This document shows positions 50,587-59,453 of a stretch of DNA of 59,453 nt, in pieces (position 1 is the stretch's first letter; every line of letters starts with the position of its first letter). The stretch is from positions 1 to 59,453 of the forward strand of contig JAPOQH010000044.1 in assembly GCA_026710825.1 (NCBI GenBank). The letters run 5' to 3'. A program made the position numbers and the translations under genes. The notes under the pieces were generated by a model. It saw nothing but the letters and a program-made list of their open reading frames with translations, made no database searches and had not been told where the DNA came from. The stretch comes from Chloroflexota bacterium (GTDB taxonomy: Bacteria; Chloroflexota; Dehalococcoidia; Lucifugimonadales; UBA3495).

Positions 50587-52092
50587 CTACTCACCAGCGG
50601 CATGGGCGGGGTCCAGGCGGAATTCAACCAGCACAGCCTCTGTAGCCCCGTCAGGCGAGCGCTTAACTGCCGCCCAGTCCGCGATTTGCACTCCTACCGC
50701 CCACGCGACCCCGGCGGGCGTAACTACCAAAGGCACCCTGGAGCGCCACTCCCTGGGGACCCTGCGGTCGGTGAACAAGTCCTGTAATTTGCGGTGCCCT
50801 GACATGCCCAGCGGCTGAATCCGATCGCCGGGCCGCCAGGTTCTCACGATGGCACCAGCCGCCAAGGCCGAGGCGGACAGGTACGTTCGCATGGCGTCTC
50901 CGGTGTCCAGAGTTTCCCCTGCGCGCAATTTGACGGATTGCGCCGCCACTTCCCATCCGCCGCGTTTGGTGACCGCCACCGCGATCGGGCCCCAAGGCAT
51001 CGTGAGCCGAAACTCGCCGAAGGACACGGGGTACGGGCAATCGTCCGCTGCATCACCGGGGAAGATTCCCAGCCAGTTTCCGTTGGCTTGAGCAACATAA
51101 CCGCCGGGCAATATCACCGATCTGCCGGAGGCGTTCCCCGATGCAATTAGCGCCATTTGTCGAATGTGTCCCTCGGTCAGCCGCTTGCTGTCGCCGCTCG
51201 CTGATATCCAGGCGCGCCTTAGAACCAGGGCTTGCAGGGCGGGGTGCAAATGGGCCAGCTTTGCCCGGCGTAACCGCAGGACTCCATCAGGCGCGGGCGG
51301 TTCGGGCGCAACCGTGCCCCATTGTTCCTCAGCGCACGCCTCCAGGAAATCCAGCTGAATGCTCGAGGTTCGCGCCAGTCGCCCCAGCGCGTCAACAACC
51401 CGGGGATTCAAGCTCTCCGCCAATGCTGGCATGAGATTCATTCGCACCCGGTTTCGCGCGAAATCTTCCATATAATTGGTGCTGTCGTCCCGATACCCGA
51501 TTCCCTGCTCAGTACAGTACCCAACCGTGTCTGCCCGTCGCACCCCAAGCAGCGGACGCCATAGCCGAGGAGCGTCCTGCCCGATCGGATAAGGCCACGC
51601 GCCGACCTCGTCCATCCCCCGTAGCCCGTGGATTCCGCTGCCTCGGGCCATATGCAATAGAACGGTTTCGGCCAGGTCGTCGGCCGTGTGTGCTACCGCC
51701 ACAAACCTCGCTCCCACGGTAGTCGCCACTCGTCCCAGGAATCCGTAACGCAGGTCTCGGGCCGCCTGTTCAAACGAGCTTACGCCGTTGTCACGTTGGT
51801 AGGCCTCAACATCCACCTCATCCACCGTCAGTTCCAGTCCGCGTCGCTCGCATAAGTCTCGGACGAATTGCGCGTCGTCGTATTTCTCCTTTCCCCGGAA
51901 ATCGTGGATCAGATGAGCCGCGCAAATCGCAAAATCCAACCCATGCCGTCCCCGGACCTCCTCCAATACGTCCAGTAGGCACGTCGAATCCGGGCCGCCT
52001 GATACCCCGACCACAACGGCGTCGCCCTCTCCGAGGCCGAGGCGACGCGCAGAGTCTCGAGCTTTGAAATGAACGCGGCTGATGGCGGACAT
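50587..52092 (-). CDS. tilS: tRNA(Ile)-lysidine synthase
   Basis: 501 residues. It converts C34 of tRNA(Ile)(CAU) to lysidine so that AUA codons are read as Ile. The PP-loop is VVVGVSGGPDSTCLLDVL (about 27-44). AHLIHDFRGKEKYDDAQFVRDLC, AVAHTADDLAETVLLHMARGSGIHGLRGM and RPLLGVRR are diagnostic. The C-terminal TilS_C part ends with QPLGMSGHRKLQDLFTDRRVPREWR. It is about 80 bases downstream of the phosphatase/CNNM pair on the same strand. Confidence 0.94.
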   Translation of the reverse strand: MSAISRVHFKARDSARRLGLGEGDAVVVGVSGGPDSTCLLDVLEEVRGRHGLDFAICAAHLIHDFRGKEKYDDAQFVRDLCERRGLELTVDEVDVEAYQRDNGVSSFEQAARDLRYGFLGRVATTVGARFVAVAHTADDLAETVLLHMARGSGIHGLRGMDEVGAWPYPIGQDAPRLWRPLLGVRRADTVGYCTEQGIGYRDDSTNYMEDFARNRVRMNLMPALAESLNPRVVDALGRLARTSSIQLDFLEACAEEQWGTVAPEPPAPDGVLRLRRAKLAHLHPALQALVLRRAWISASGDSKRLTEGHIRQMALIASGNASGRSVILPGGYVAQANGNWLGIFPGDAADDCPYPVSFGEFRLTMPWGPIAVAVTKRGGWEVAAQSVKLRAGETLDTGDAMRTYLSASALAAGAIVRTWRPGDRIQPLGMSGHRKLQDLFTDRRVPREWRSRVPLVVTPAGVAWAVGVQIADWAAVKRSPDGATEAVLVEFRLDPAHAAGE

Positions 52093-52175
52093 AAGCCTTC
52101 AACAGTGCGACTCTAGCGAGCCCAGAGGCCGCTTGCGAGTCAATCTGAGGGGATTGCGCAGGATAGTCGCGCGGA

Positions 52176-52802
52176 CTAATACCCGACGCGATTCTCGGGA
52201 GTCAAATGGTCGACCGCGTTGTACCCGTTGAGCCGCCGCCCTCTCTGGCCGGTGGTGATGGTAGTACGGCTCCCCAGGGACAGGTCCATGTGGTTGATGT
52301 TGGCTAGCGGCAGGTCCAATACGGCCGCGACGATGCACCTGATGGTGAAATTGTGAGTTACCGCGATCACCGTGTCATCGGCATCGTGGCGTTCGTCAAA
52401 TTCATCGATGGCCTCCATGGCGCGCATCTGAACGTCACCCAATGATTCCCCGTTGGGCATCGTTACGCTGCTGGCGTCTCGTCTCCAACCTTGGTACAGA
52501 TCCGGCCATCCGTCCCGCATTTGCTGGATGGTTACGCCCTCCAGGGCGCCCATTTCCATCTCGATTATCCGCGGCTCTATGCTTACGGGGATTCCCGTAG
52601 CAGACCCGATCTGATTCGCTACGTCCCGTGCTCGCGATAAGGGGCTGGAGTAAACGGCGGCGGGTTTCCACGCAATGCTCGCTATTCCTAGATCGCGGGC
52701 TTGGCGTCTGCCCAGTTCTGTGAGGATGGAATCTGTGGATCCCTGCAGCCGGCCGGCCGCGTTGACGTCTGTTTCACCGTGGCGCAACAGGTGCAGCCTC
52801 AT
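52176..52802 (-). CDS. Histidine phosphatase-superfamily protein
   Basis: 208 residues. The catalytic motif LLRHGETDVNAAGRLQG starts at residue 5, with phospho-accepting His8. The second Arg is in YSSPLSRARDVA, Glu in EMEMGALEG and the second His in IAVTHNFTIRC. It resembles cofactor-dependent mutase-like phosphatases, including alpha-ribazole phosphatase and broad-range phosphatases. The start overlaps the stop of the CNNM gene (52799-52802), so the two are coupled. The substrate is unknown. Confidence 0.88.
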   Translation of the reverse strand: MRLHLLRHGETDVNAAGRLQGSTDSILTELGRRQARDLGIASIAWKPAAVYSSPLSRARDVANQIGSATGIPVSIEPRIIEMEMGALEGVTIQQMRDGWPDLYQGWRRDASSVTMPNGESLGDVQMRAMEAIDEFDERHDADDTVIAVTHNFTIRCIVAAVLDLPLANINHMDLSLGSRTTITTGQRGRRLNGYNAVDHLTPENRVGY

Positions 52803-54181
52803 TCTGCCGACTCCTCACCCGGCCGCTCTATCCGTTCCAGTCGGACTTGGTTTATCCGTGCGCCCGCCATATCAGTCACGGTTACCGCCAACTCACCGGT
52901 TTGGACGGTGTCGAATACACTTGGTATTTCGCCCTCCCGCTCGTGCAGGATCAGTCCGGCAATGGTGTTGTATTCACCTTCGGGCACCGCGATCCCCGAT
53001 GACTCCAGTCGGTCGTTTATCTCAATGATGGTGATGCCGCCGTCCAGCAGGTACCCGCCGTCGTCCAGTTGCTCGATGCTCGCATGCGCTCCCTCTGAGG
53101 TCGGGTCGTCATCAACCAGGGTGCCCACGATCACTCCTGTCAGTTGTTTCAGGGTAACCAGGCCCGCGATTCCCCCGTATTCGTTGGTCACCATCATCAT
53201 CGATAGCCGTTTTTCCTGCATCGCATCAAACGCGTCCGATACTGACACCGTTTCGGGAACAAAATCGACCTCGCGCATATTCTCTGTGATTGCGTCCCCC
53301 GGGCCGATCTGACCGTGGCTTTGGGCAATCAGCACCTCTTTGTTCGACAACACGCCCAGCACGGTTTCCTGGCTGTCTTCAAATACTGGAAATCTCGTGT
53401 GGCTGTGCTCGGCATACAGTTCCAGGAACTCCTGGAGCGAGGTGCCCTTTTCGATCCACACGATTTCCGTACGCGGCGTCATGATGTCGCTGATGCGACG
53501 ATCGCGAAAGTGGAATACGCGGTTCAGCCGCTCCGCTTCCTCGGATTCAACCGCCCCCTGTTCCCTCGACAGGTCGATCATCATGCGAAGCTCGCCTTCC
53601 GTGAACGTCGTTTGCCAACGGTCATCCTGGGTGCGCAGAATTTTGTAGATCAGCCTGGGCATCGCTGTGAAGAAATAGATGAACGGTGTGCAGAGCCACA
53701 TCGACCATCCCACTGGCCGCGCTGCAACCAGGGCCCAGCGGTCAGAGTAGGTTGCGGCCAGCGTCTTGGGAGTGATCTCCCCGAAAATGGAAATCACCAC
53801 CGTCATGATCACGGTGGTCACTATCGCCGCGTATGCCGAATCCTGCAGCATTTCGGCCGCCACCGCGGTGCCGATCGCCGTTGCGAAGATCGTGAAAGCA
53901 TTCTGGCTGAGCAGAATCGTCGCGAAGAATTTTTCGTGTTGCGACAGTACGCGATCAACCGCTCGCGCTGCCGTATTCCCTTGCTCTACCAGGAACCTGA
54001 CCCTGATCTTGTTGACGGCAATCAACGCAGATTCAGCGCTGGTAAAGAAAACTACCCCGAGGAAGCTGATGATGAGCAGCGCGACTTGCACGCTCAACGG
54101 AATGACGAATTCGCCGTCGATCAAACCGGATTGCAAAAGAACGACGCACCAGGATAAACCATCGGGCGCAATGTCCATCAT
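52799..54181 (-). CDS. CNNM/CorC-family membrane protein (DUF21-CBS-CorC_HlyC)
   Basis: 460 residues. About four hydrophobic helices form the DUF21 transmembrane domain (LLIISFLGVVFFTSAESALIAVNKIRVRFL). A CBS pair follows (MTPRTEIVWIEKGTSLQEFLEL and NMREVDFVPETVSVSDAFDAM), then the CorC_HlyC domain with DDGGYLLDGGITIIEINDRL. The family exports or regulates Mg2+ and is sometimes called haemolysin C. AGGAGG lies 12 bases before the first of two ATGs. It is coupled to the phosphatase downstream. Confidence 0.9.
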   Translation of the reverse strand: MMDIAPDGLSWCVVLLQSGLIDGEFVIPLSVQVALLIISFLGVVFFTSAESALIAVNKIRVRFLVEQGNTAARAVDRVLSQHEKFFATILLSQNAFTIFATAIGTAVAAEMLQDSAYAAIVTTVIMTVVISIFGEITPKTLAATYSDRWALVAARPVGWSMWLCTPFIYFFTAMPRLIYKILRTQDDRWQTTFTEGELRMMIDLSREQGAVESEEAERLNRVFHFRDRRISDIMTPRTEIVWIEKGTSLQEFLELYAEHSHTRFPVFEDSQETVLGVLSNKEVLIAQSHGQIGPGDAITENMREVDFVPETVSVSDAFDAMQEKRLSMMMVTNEYGGIAGLVTLKQLTGVIVGTLVDDDPTSEGAHASIEQLDDGGYLLDGGITIIEINDRLESSGIAVPEGEYNTIAGLILHEREGEIPSVFDTVQTGELAVTVTDMAGARINQVRLERIERPGEESAE

Positions 54182-54300
54182 CGGGGCTACTTACCTCCTG
54201 CGGCTTTTGATTCGGGCGTAGTGGATCTCAGGCTCAGCCTGATTTTATTTATCATCGGAGAGGATAACACCCGCATTCGGCCGGCGCAAAGTCGCGTTGA

Positions 54301-54306
54301 TATAAT
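54301..54306 (+). promoter_or_regulatory. TATAAT box upstream of tsaD
   Basis: A perfect -10 hexamer 2 bases before an ATG at 54309. If used, transcription would start near 54313, so translation must begin at the internal ATG 54339. No -35 is visible. Confidence 0.4.
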
Positions 54307-54338
54307 CAATGAATCCCTTGTCGGTGGCAGTTCGAATC

Positions 54339-55424
54339 ATGCTCATACTAGGCATCGAGACCTCGTGCGACGAAACAGCGGTCGGATTGGTAGAGGACGG
54401 CAGGTTACTACGTTCCAATGTGATCGCGTCGCAAGCGGGACTGCATGCGGCGCACGGCGGCGTCGTCCCCGAACTCGCGTCGCGCCAACATATCCGCGAC
54501 ATGGAGCCAACCTTGCGTCGGTCCCTCGGCGACGCCGGCGTGACCCTCGCCGACGTCGATGCTGTGGCCGTTACCCACGGTCCCGGCCTTGCCGGGGCGT
54601 TAATCAGCGGTGTGAACACGGCAAAATCCCTGTCCCTGGCTCTGGACCTGCCCCTCATAGGCGTCAATCACCTGGAAGGCCACGTATACGCAGCATGGCT
54701 GGACGCTGCCGGCGTTCCGCCCTCGGAGGATCCGGGTTTCCCACTGGCTTGCCTGATCGCGTCCGGAGGGCACACCGACCTGGTATTGATGGAAGGCCAC
54801 GGCGAATACCGGTTGGTCGGGCGCACGCGGGACGACGCGGCCGGGGAGGCATTCGACAAAGCTGCTCGAGTCCTCGGCCTCGGATTCCCGGGCGGGCCGG
54901 AAATTCAAAAAGCCGCCGAATCGTTGGATAATCTCGATTATCACGCCCATGACCCCAACGAACTGCTCGCGCGAGCTTCGTCTCCCCTGCCCCGGGCCTG
55001 GATGCGGGATACTCTCGATTTCAGTTTCAGTGGTGTCAAAACCGCAGTGCTCCACAGAGCCCAGGATGTCGGCCTCTACCCGCCTTCGGAATCGGAACCA
55101 GAGCAAAACGCTATGCTGGTGGCGCATTTGGCCAGGGAATTTCAGGAGTCCCTGGTGGATGTCATGGCCGCCAAGCTTATGACGATGGCGGAGCGATATG
55201 GCGCCCGAGGTTTGCTGCTCGGTGGCGGCGTTGCCGCGAATTCCCGGTTGAGGCAGCGAGTTCGATCCGACTCGCCCCTGCCTGCGCTAATTCCGCCTCC
55301 CGTCCTTTGCACCGACAACGGGGCGATGATCGCAGCGGCGGCGTTCTACCAATACCAGCGCGGTGAAGTCTCGGATATGTCCCTCGACATAGACCCCTCA
55401 CTCCCCTTCAGCACGAACCTCTGA
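54339..55424 (+). CDS. tsaD: tRNA N6-adenosine threonylcarbamoyltransferase
   Basis: 361 residues. It makes t6A37 in ANN-decoding tRNAs together with TsaB, TsaE and TsaC. I prefer ATG 54339 because the protein then begins MLILGIETSCDETAVGL, as in the family. ATG 54309 sits directly after a TATAAT box and adds ten unconserved residues. The metal-binding His residues are in VVPELASRQHIRDM (HxxxH-type). GHTDLVLMEGHGEY, GFPGGPEIQKAA and GGGVAANSRLR are present. Its end overlaps the convergent membrane-protein gene by 27 bases. Confidence 0.94.
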   Translation: MLILGIETSCDETAVGLVEDGRLLRSNVIASQAGLHAAHGGVVPELASRQHIRDMEPTLRRSLGDAGVTLADVDAVAVTHGPGLAGALISGVNTAKSLSLALDLPLIGVNHLEGHVYAAWLDAAGVPPSEDPGFPLACLIASGGHTDLVLMEGHGEYRLVGRTRDDAAGEAFDKAARVLGLGFPGGPEIQKAAESLDNLDYHAHDPNELLARASSPLPRAWMRDTLDFSFSGVKTAVLHRAQDVGLYPPSESEPEQNAMLVAHLAREFQESLVDVMAAKLMTMAERYGARGLLLGGGVAANSRLRQRVRSDSPLPALIPPPVLCTDNGAMIAAAAFYQYQRGEVSDMSLDIDPSLPFSTNL

Positions 55425-55991
55425 CTTCGACGGTTGCTCGCGCCGTGTCTGCATCAATGACAGCGCATGGGCGAATCCCATCAGGTCTTGGTGCTGAGCC
55501 GTGCAGCGCGCCTCGATATCCCAGTTCACACCATGGATGTGGATCGTCATTCCCCCCGGTTGCGTGAATCCGCGCCAGAATAGCCAACCGGCGAGTATCA
55601 CCAGGATCATGACTGCCAAAGCGAAAACGTGCAGATTCAGTCCGGGGATAATGATCTGTGGCAAGCGGTCAACCAGCCAATAGGCCAGCGCCACGTACAC
55701 TACGATCCCGCCAGCGATTAACGACACCCATTGCATCCACGAAAAACCTCGCACAACGTCGTTCCGCACGCTCGTACCTGACACCGAGCCAATCGAGAAA
55801 ATCTGCCCGATTTGGCTTTCTCCGCTGTCTTCCAGGCTGATCAACCGGTGATTGGTCGCTACCAGCAGCCGGCCGTCTTTGGGCGGTTCCGCCAGCAAGC
55901 CCTCGTCCGGACTCAGTAACGCGCCCACGCGCTCGTTGGGCATTAACTCCACGCCTCGGATTCGAGACAGAAATGATATGTTTGATTCCAT
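55398..55991 (-). CDS. Small membrane protein, PH-like pattern
   Basis: 197 residues. There is a soluble N-terminus with LLVATNHRLISLEDSG, reminiscent of bacterial PH-like domains in which a strand pair ends in a short loop. Two hydrophobic helices follow (WVSLIAGGIVVYVALAYWLV and HVFALAVMILVILAGWLFW). The C-terminal soluble part begins MTIHIHGVNWDIEARC. The function is unknown, and membrane association is likely. ATG 55991 is preferred to the TTG two codons earlier. It overlaps the tsaD end by 27 bases, convergently. Confidence 0.65.
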   Translation of the reverse strand: MESNISFLSRIRGVELMPNERVGALLSPDEGLLAEPPKDGRLLVATNHRLISLEDSGESQIGQIFSIGSVSGTSVRNDVVRGFSWMQWVSLIAGGIVVYVALAYWLVDRLPQIIIPGLNLHVFALAVMILVILAGWLFWRGFTQPGGMTIHIHGVNWDIEARCTAQHQDLMGFAHALSLMQTRREQPSKSEVRAEGE

Positions 55992-55999
55992 CTGCAACT

Positions 56000-56032
56000 A
56001 TGATGCTTGGCGTGCGAAATGATGCTTGGCGT
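56000..56032 (+). repeat. Two direct copies of ATGATGCTTGGCGT
   Basis: 14-bp units at 56000-56013 and 56019-56032, period 19, directly upstream of the membrane-protein start codon. A 10-bp partial copy (ATGCTTGGCG) recurs at 56637-56646 past rpsO. Confidence 0.6.
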
Positions 56033-56234
56033 TTGCAACGAACTAACGGATAAAATGCTAACACAACAGCACGGAGGACCACGGTTTCTGACTTGCCGCA
56101 CCACTGCAAACACGATATGACGGTCAGATTCCCGTAGCCGCCCAACCATCGGTGCAACCCAGTGATTCTGTAATAATCTTGAGTTTGCGATACCGCGCAT
56201 GGTGCTTTGGGAAACGTACGAAATCGTCCCCCGT

Positions 56235-56263
56235 TTGCCTAATTTCGGGTATCGTGCTACTCT
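56235..56263 (+). promoter_or_regulatory. rpsO promoter
   Basis: -35 TTGCCT (56235-56240), 17-base spacer, -10 TACTCT (56258-56263) with an upstream TGC, again an extended -10 as at the haem operon and leuC. It lies 67 bases before the rpsO ATG. Confidence 0.45.
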
Positions 56264-56330
56264 ATTCCCGCACAAACGAGTTGACGCATAACGGGCAAGT
56301 GGCCCGCAGAGGTAAGGTAGACAATCAGTA

Positions 56331-56597
56331 ATGTTGGACCCCGACGTCAAGCAGAGAGTCCTCGAAGAATATCGGACCCACGAAACCGATACCGGCTCCA
56401 CAGAATTGCAAGTCGCAATGCTCACTGAGCGCATCCGCCAGGTGACCGACCACCTGCGGACCCATCGTAAAGACGTCCACTCCCGTCGCGGATTGGTCAC
56501 GATGGTCTCAAAGCGCCGTCGCCTGTTGAATTATCTGAGCAACGAAGACGTCAGCAGATATCAAAGCTTGATCGGAAGGCTCGGACTCCGTAGATAA
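56331..56597 (+). CDS. rpsO: 30S ribosomal protein S15
   Basis: 88 residues, full length. It binds 16S rRNA and helps assemble the small-subunit platform. The diagnostic sequence is [31 protein letters not shown] and the C-terminal KRRRLLNYL with [12 protein letters not shown]. It is followed 358 bases later by pnp, the classic rpsO-pnp arrangement. The leader hairpin may be the site of S15 autoregulation, as known in other bacteria; this is not shown here. Confidence 0.97.
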   Translation: MLDPDVKQRVLEEYRTHETDTGSTELQVAMLTERIRQVTDHLRTHRKDVHSRRGLVTMVSKRRRLLNYLSNEDVSRYQSLIGRLGLRR

Positions 56598-56955
56598 CCC
56601 GAAATTCGGTTCAGGCAACTGGTCACCAGAGCCGTCATGCTTGGCGACCGTCATCACAACCCCACCGTGCGCCAGCGAAACGCTTGCGCATGTACGGGTA
56701 CCCATACGTTACGAATTCGTCAGAGAGTCGTTTGTGTCGCGACGCATAGTCGCTGAAAACGGGCCGTTCCTTGTTTTCATTCGGTGAGAGGCGAGAGAGG
56801 GAGGAGGCCAAGGAGGAGACCGCCAATAACCCATTGCGGCGGCAGAGAAGAATTCCGGACGCATTGCCACACTGTTCTGTTCCAAGTTGGCGGATATACG
56901 TTCACAGGCGCCCGGAACCAAGTATCGGAAGAGAGAGGTAGAAAACAAACCTGTT
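56598..56955. other. rpsO-pnp intergenic region (pnp leader)
   Basis: 358 bases without a gene. It contains a small hairpin GCGAC-GCATA-GTCGC (56739-56753) and a purine-rich stretch (56784-56819, several AGGAGG-like runs) well upstream of the pnp ATG. In E. coli this region carries the RNase III site through which PNPase autoregulates; nothing equally long is seen here. Confidence 0.45.

Positions 56956-59453
<2,498 letters not shown>

Larger units (their letters stand above)
55992..56330. other. rpsO upstream region
   Basis: 339 bases without a gene. It holds a 14-bp direct repeat (56000-56032), the rpsO promoter and a leader hairpin (CGGGC-AAGTG-GCCCG, near 56291-56305) just before the rpsO Shine-Dalgarno. 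Confidence 0.5.

Overview
The window is a GC-rich, gene-dense bacterial chromosome segment with about 46 protein genes, no tRNA or rRNA, and no phage or insertion sequence. Gene content and style fit a marine member of the Chloroflexota, most like the SAR202/Dehalococcoidia group. The clues are haem precursors made through siroheme, a fused AccD-AccA carboxyltransferase, nickel superoxide dismutase, many CoA-transferases and crotonase-fold paralogues, frequent GTG/TTG starts, and a dispersed repeat. This assignment is inference from gene content; no marker gene was compared with a database.

Layout. 1-840: an uncharacterised gene containing two copies of a dispersed 26-bp repeat. 877-9490: a tight eight-gene tetrapyrrole operon (HTH regulator, fused siroheme decarboxylase, precorrin-2 dehydrogenase, hemA, hemC, cobA-hemD fusion, hemB, hemL), preceded by a promoter and a strong dyad. 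Together it covers glutamyl-tRNA to siroheme and on to didecarboxysiroheme. 9550-12457: recQ and, convergent with it, nickel superoxide dismutase. 12567-25804: an acyl-CoA metabolism island. It holds a class I CoA-transferase set whose middle gene fuses a beta-like half without the catalytic Glu to an alpha half, two crotonase-fold proteins, a PHP phosphoesterase, an acyl-CoA ligase, a ketopantoate reductase-like protein, a TPP enzyme, and a tandem class III CoA-transferase pair in which only one member keeps the catalytic Asp. 25906-26367: remnant of a haloalkane dehalogenase-like hydrolase.

26444-28494: leuCD with a leader of overlapping hairpins. 28588-34131: a CPA2-type antiporter with CBS domains, an M1 aminopeptidase and an ADP-ribosylglycohydrolase. 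34268-37806: methionine synthase split into a catalytic gene and a separate reactivation-domain gene. 37890-41949: an SDR, then a Ppx/GppA phosphatase followed by two unusual thymidylate-kinase-like proteins. 42148-47038: two acyl-CoA dehydrogenases, a small unknown protein and an N-acyl-D-amino-acid deacylase-type amidohydrolase. 47173-48348: a DUF59 Fe-S assembly protein and an Mrp-like ATPase lacking the usual CxxC.

48450-55991: accDA fusion, tilS, histidine phosphatase, CNNM/CorC-type transporter, tsaD and a small membrane protein. 56331-59453: rpsO then pnp, whose product ends in a long Arg-Gly-Gly-rich tail that runs off the window edge.

Several promoters share an extended -10 of the form TGC-TANNNT, upstream of the haem operon, the TPP gene, leuC and rpsO. 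The best candidates for undescribed biology are the fused CoA-transferase, the Ppx plus twin TMK-like cluster, the RGG-tailed PNPase, and a strong G-quadruplex motif at 20475-20507.
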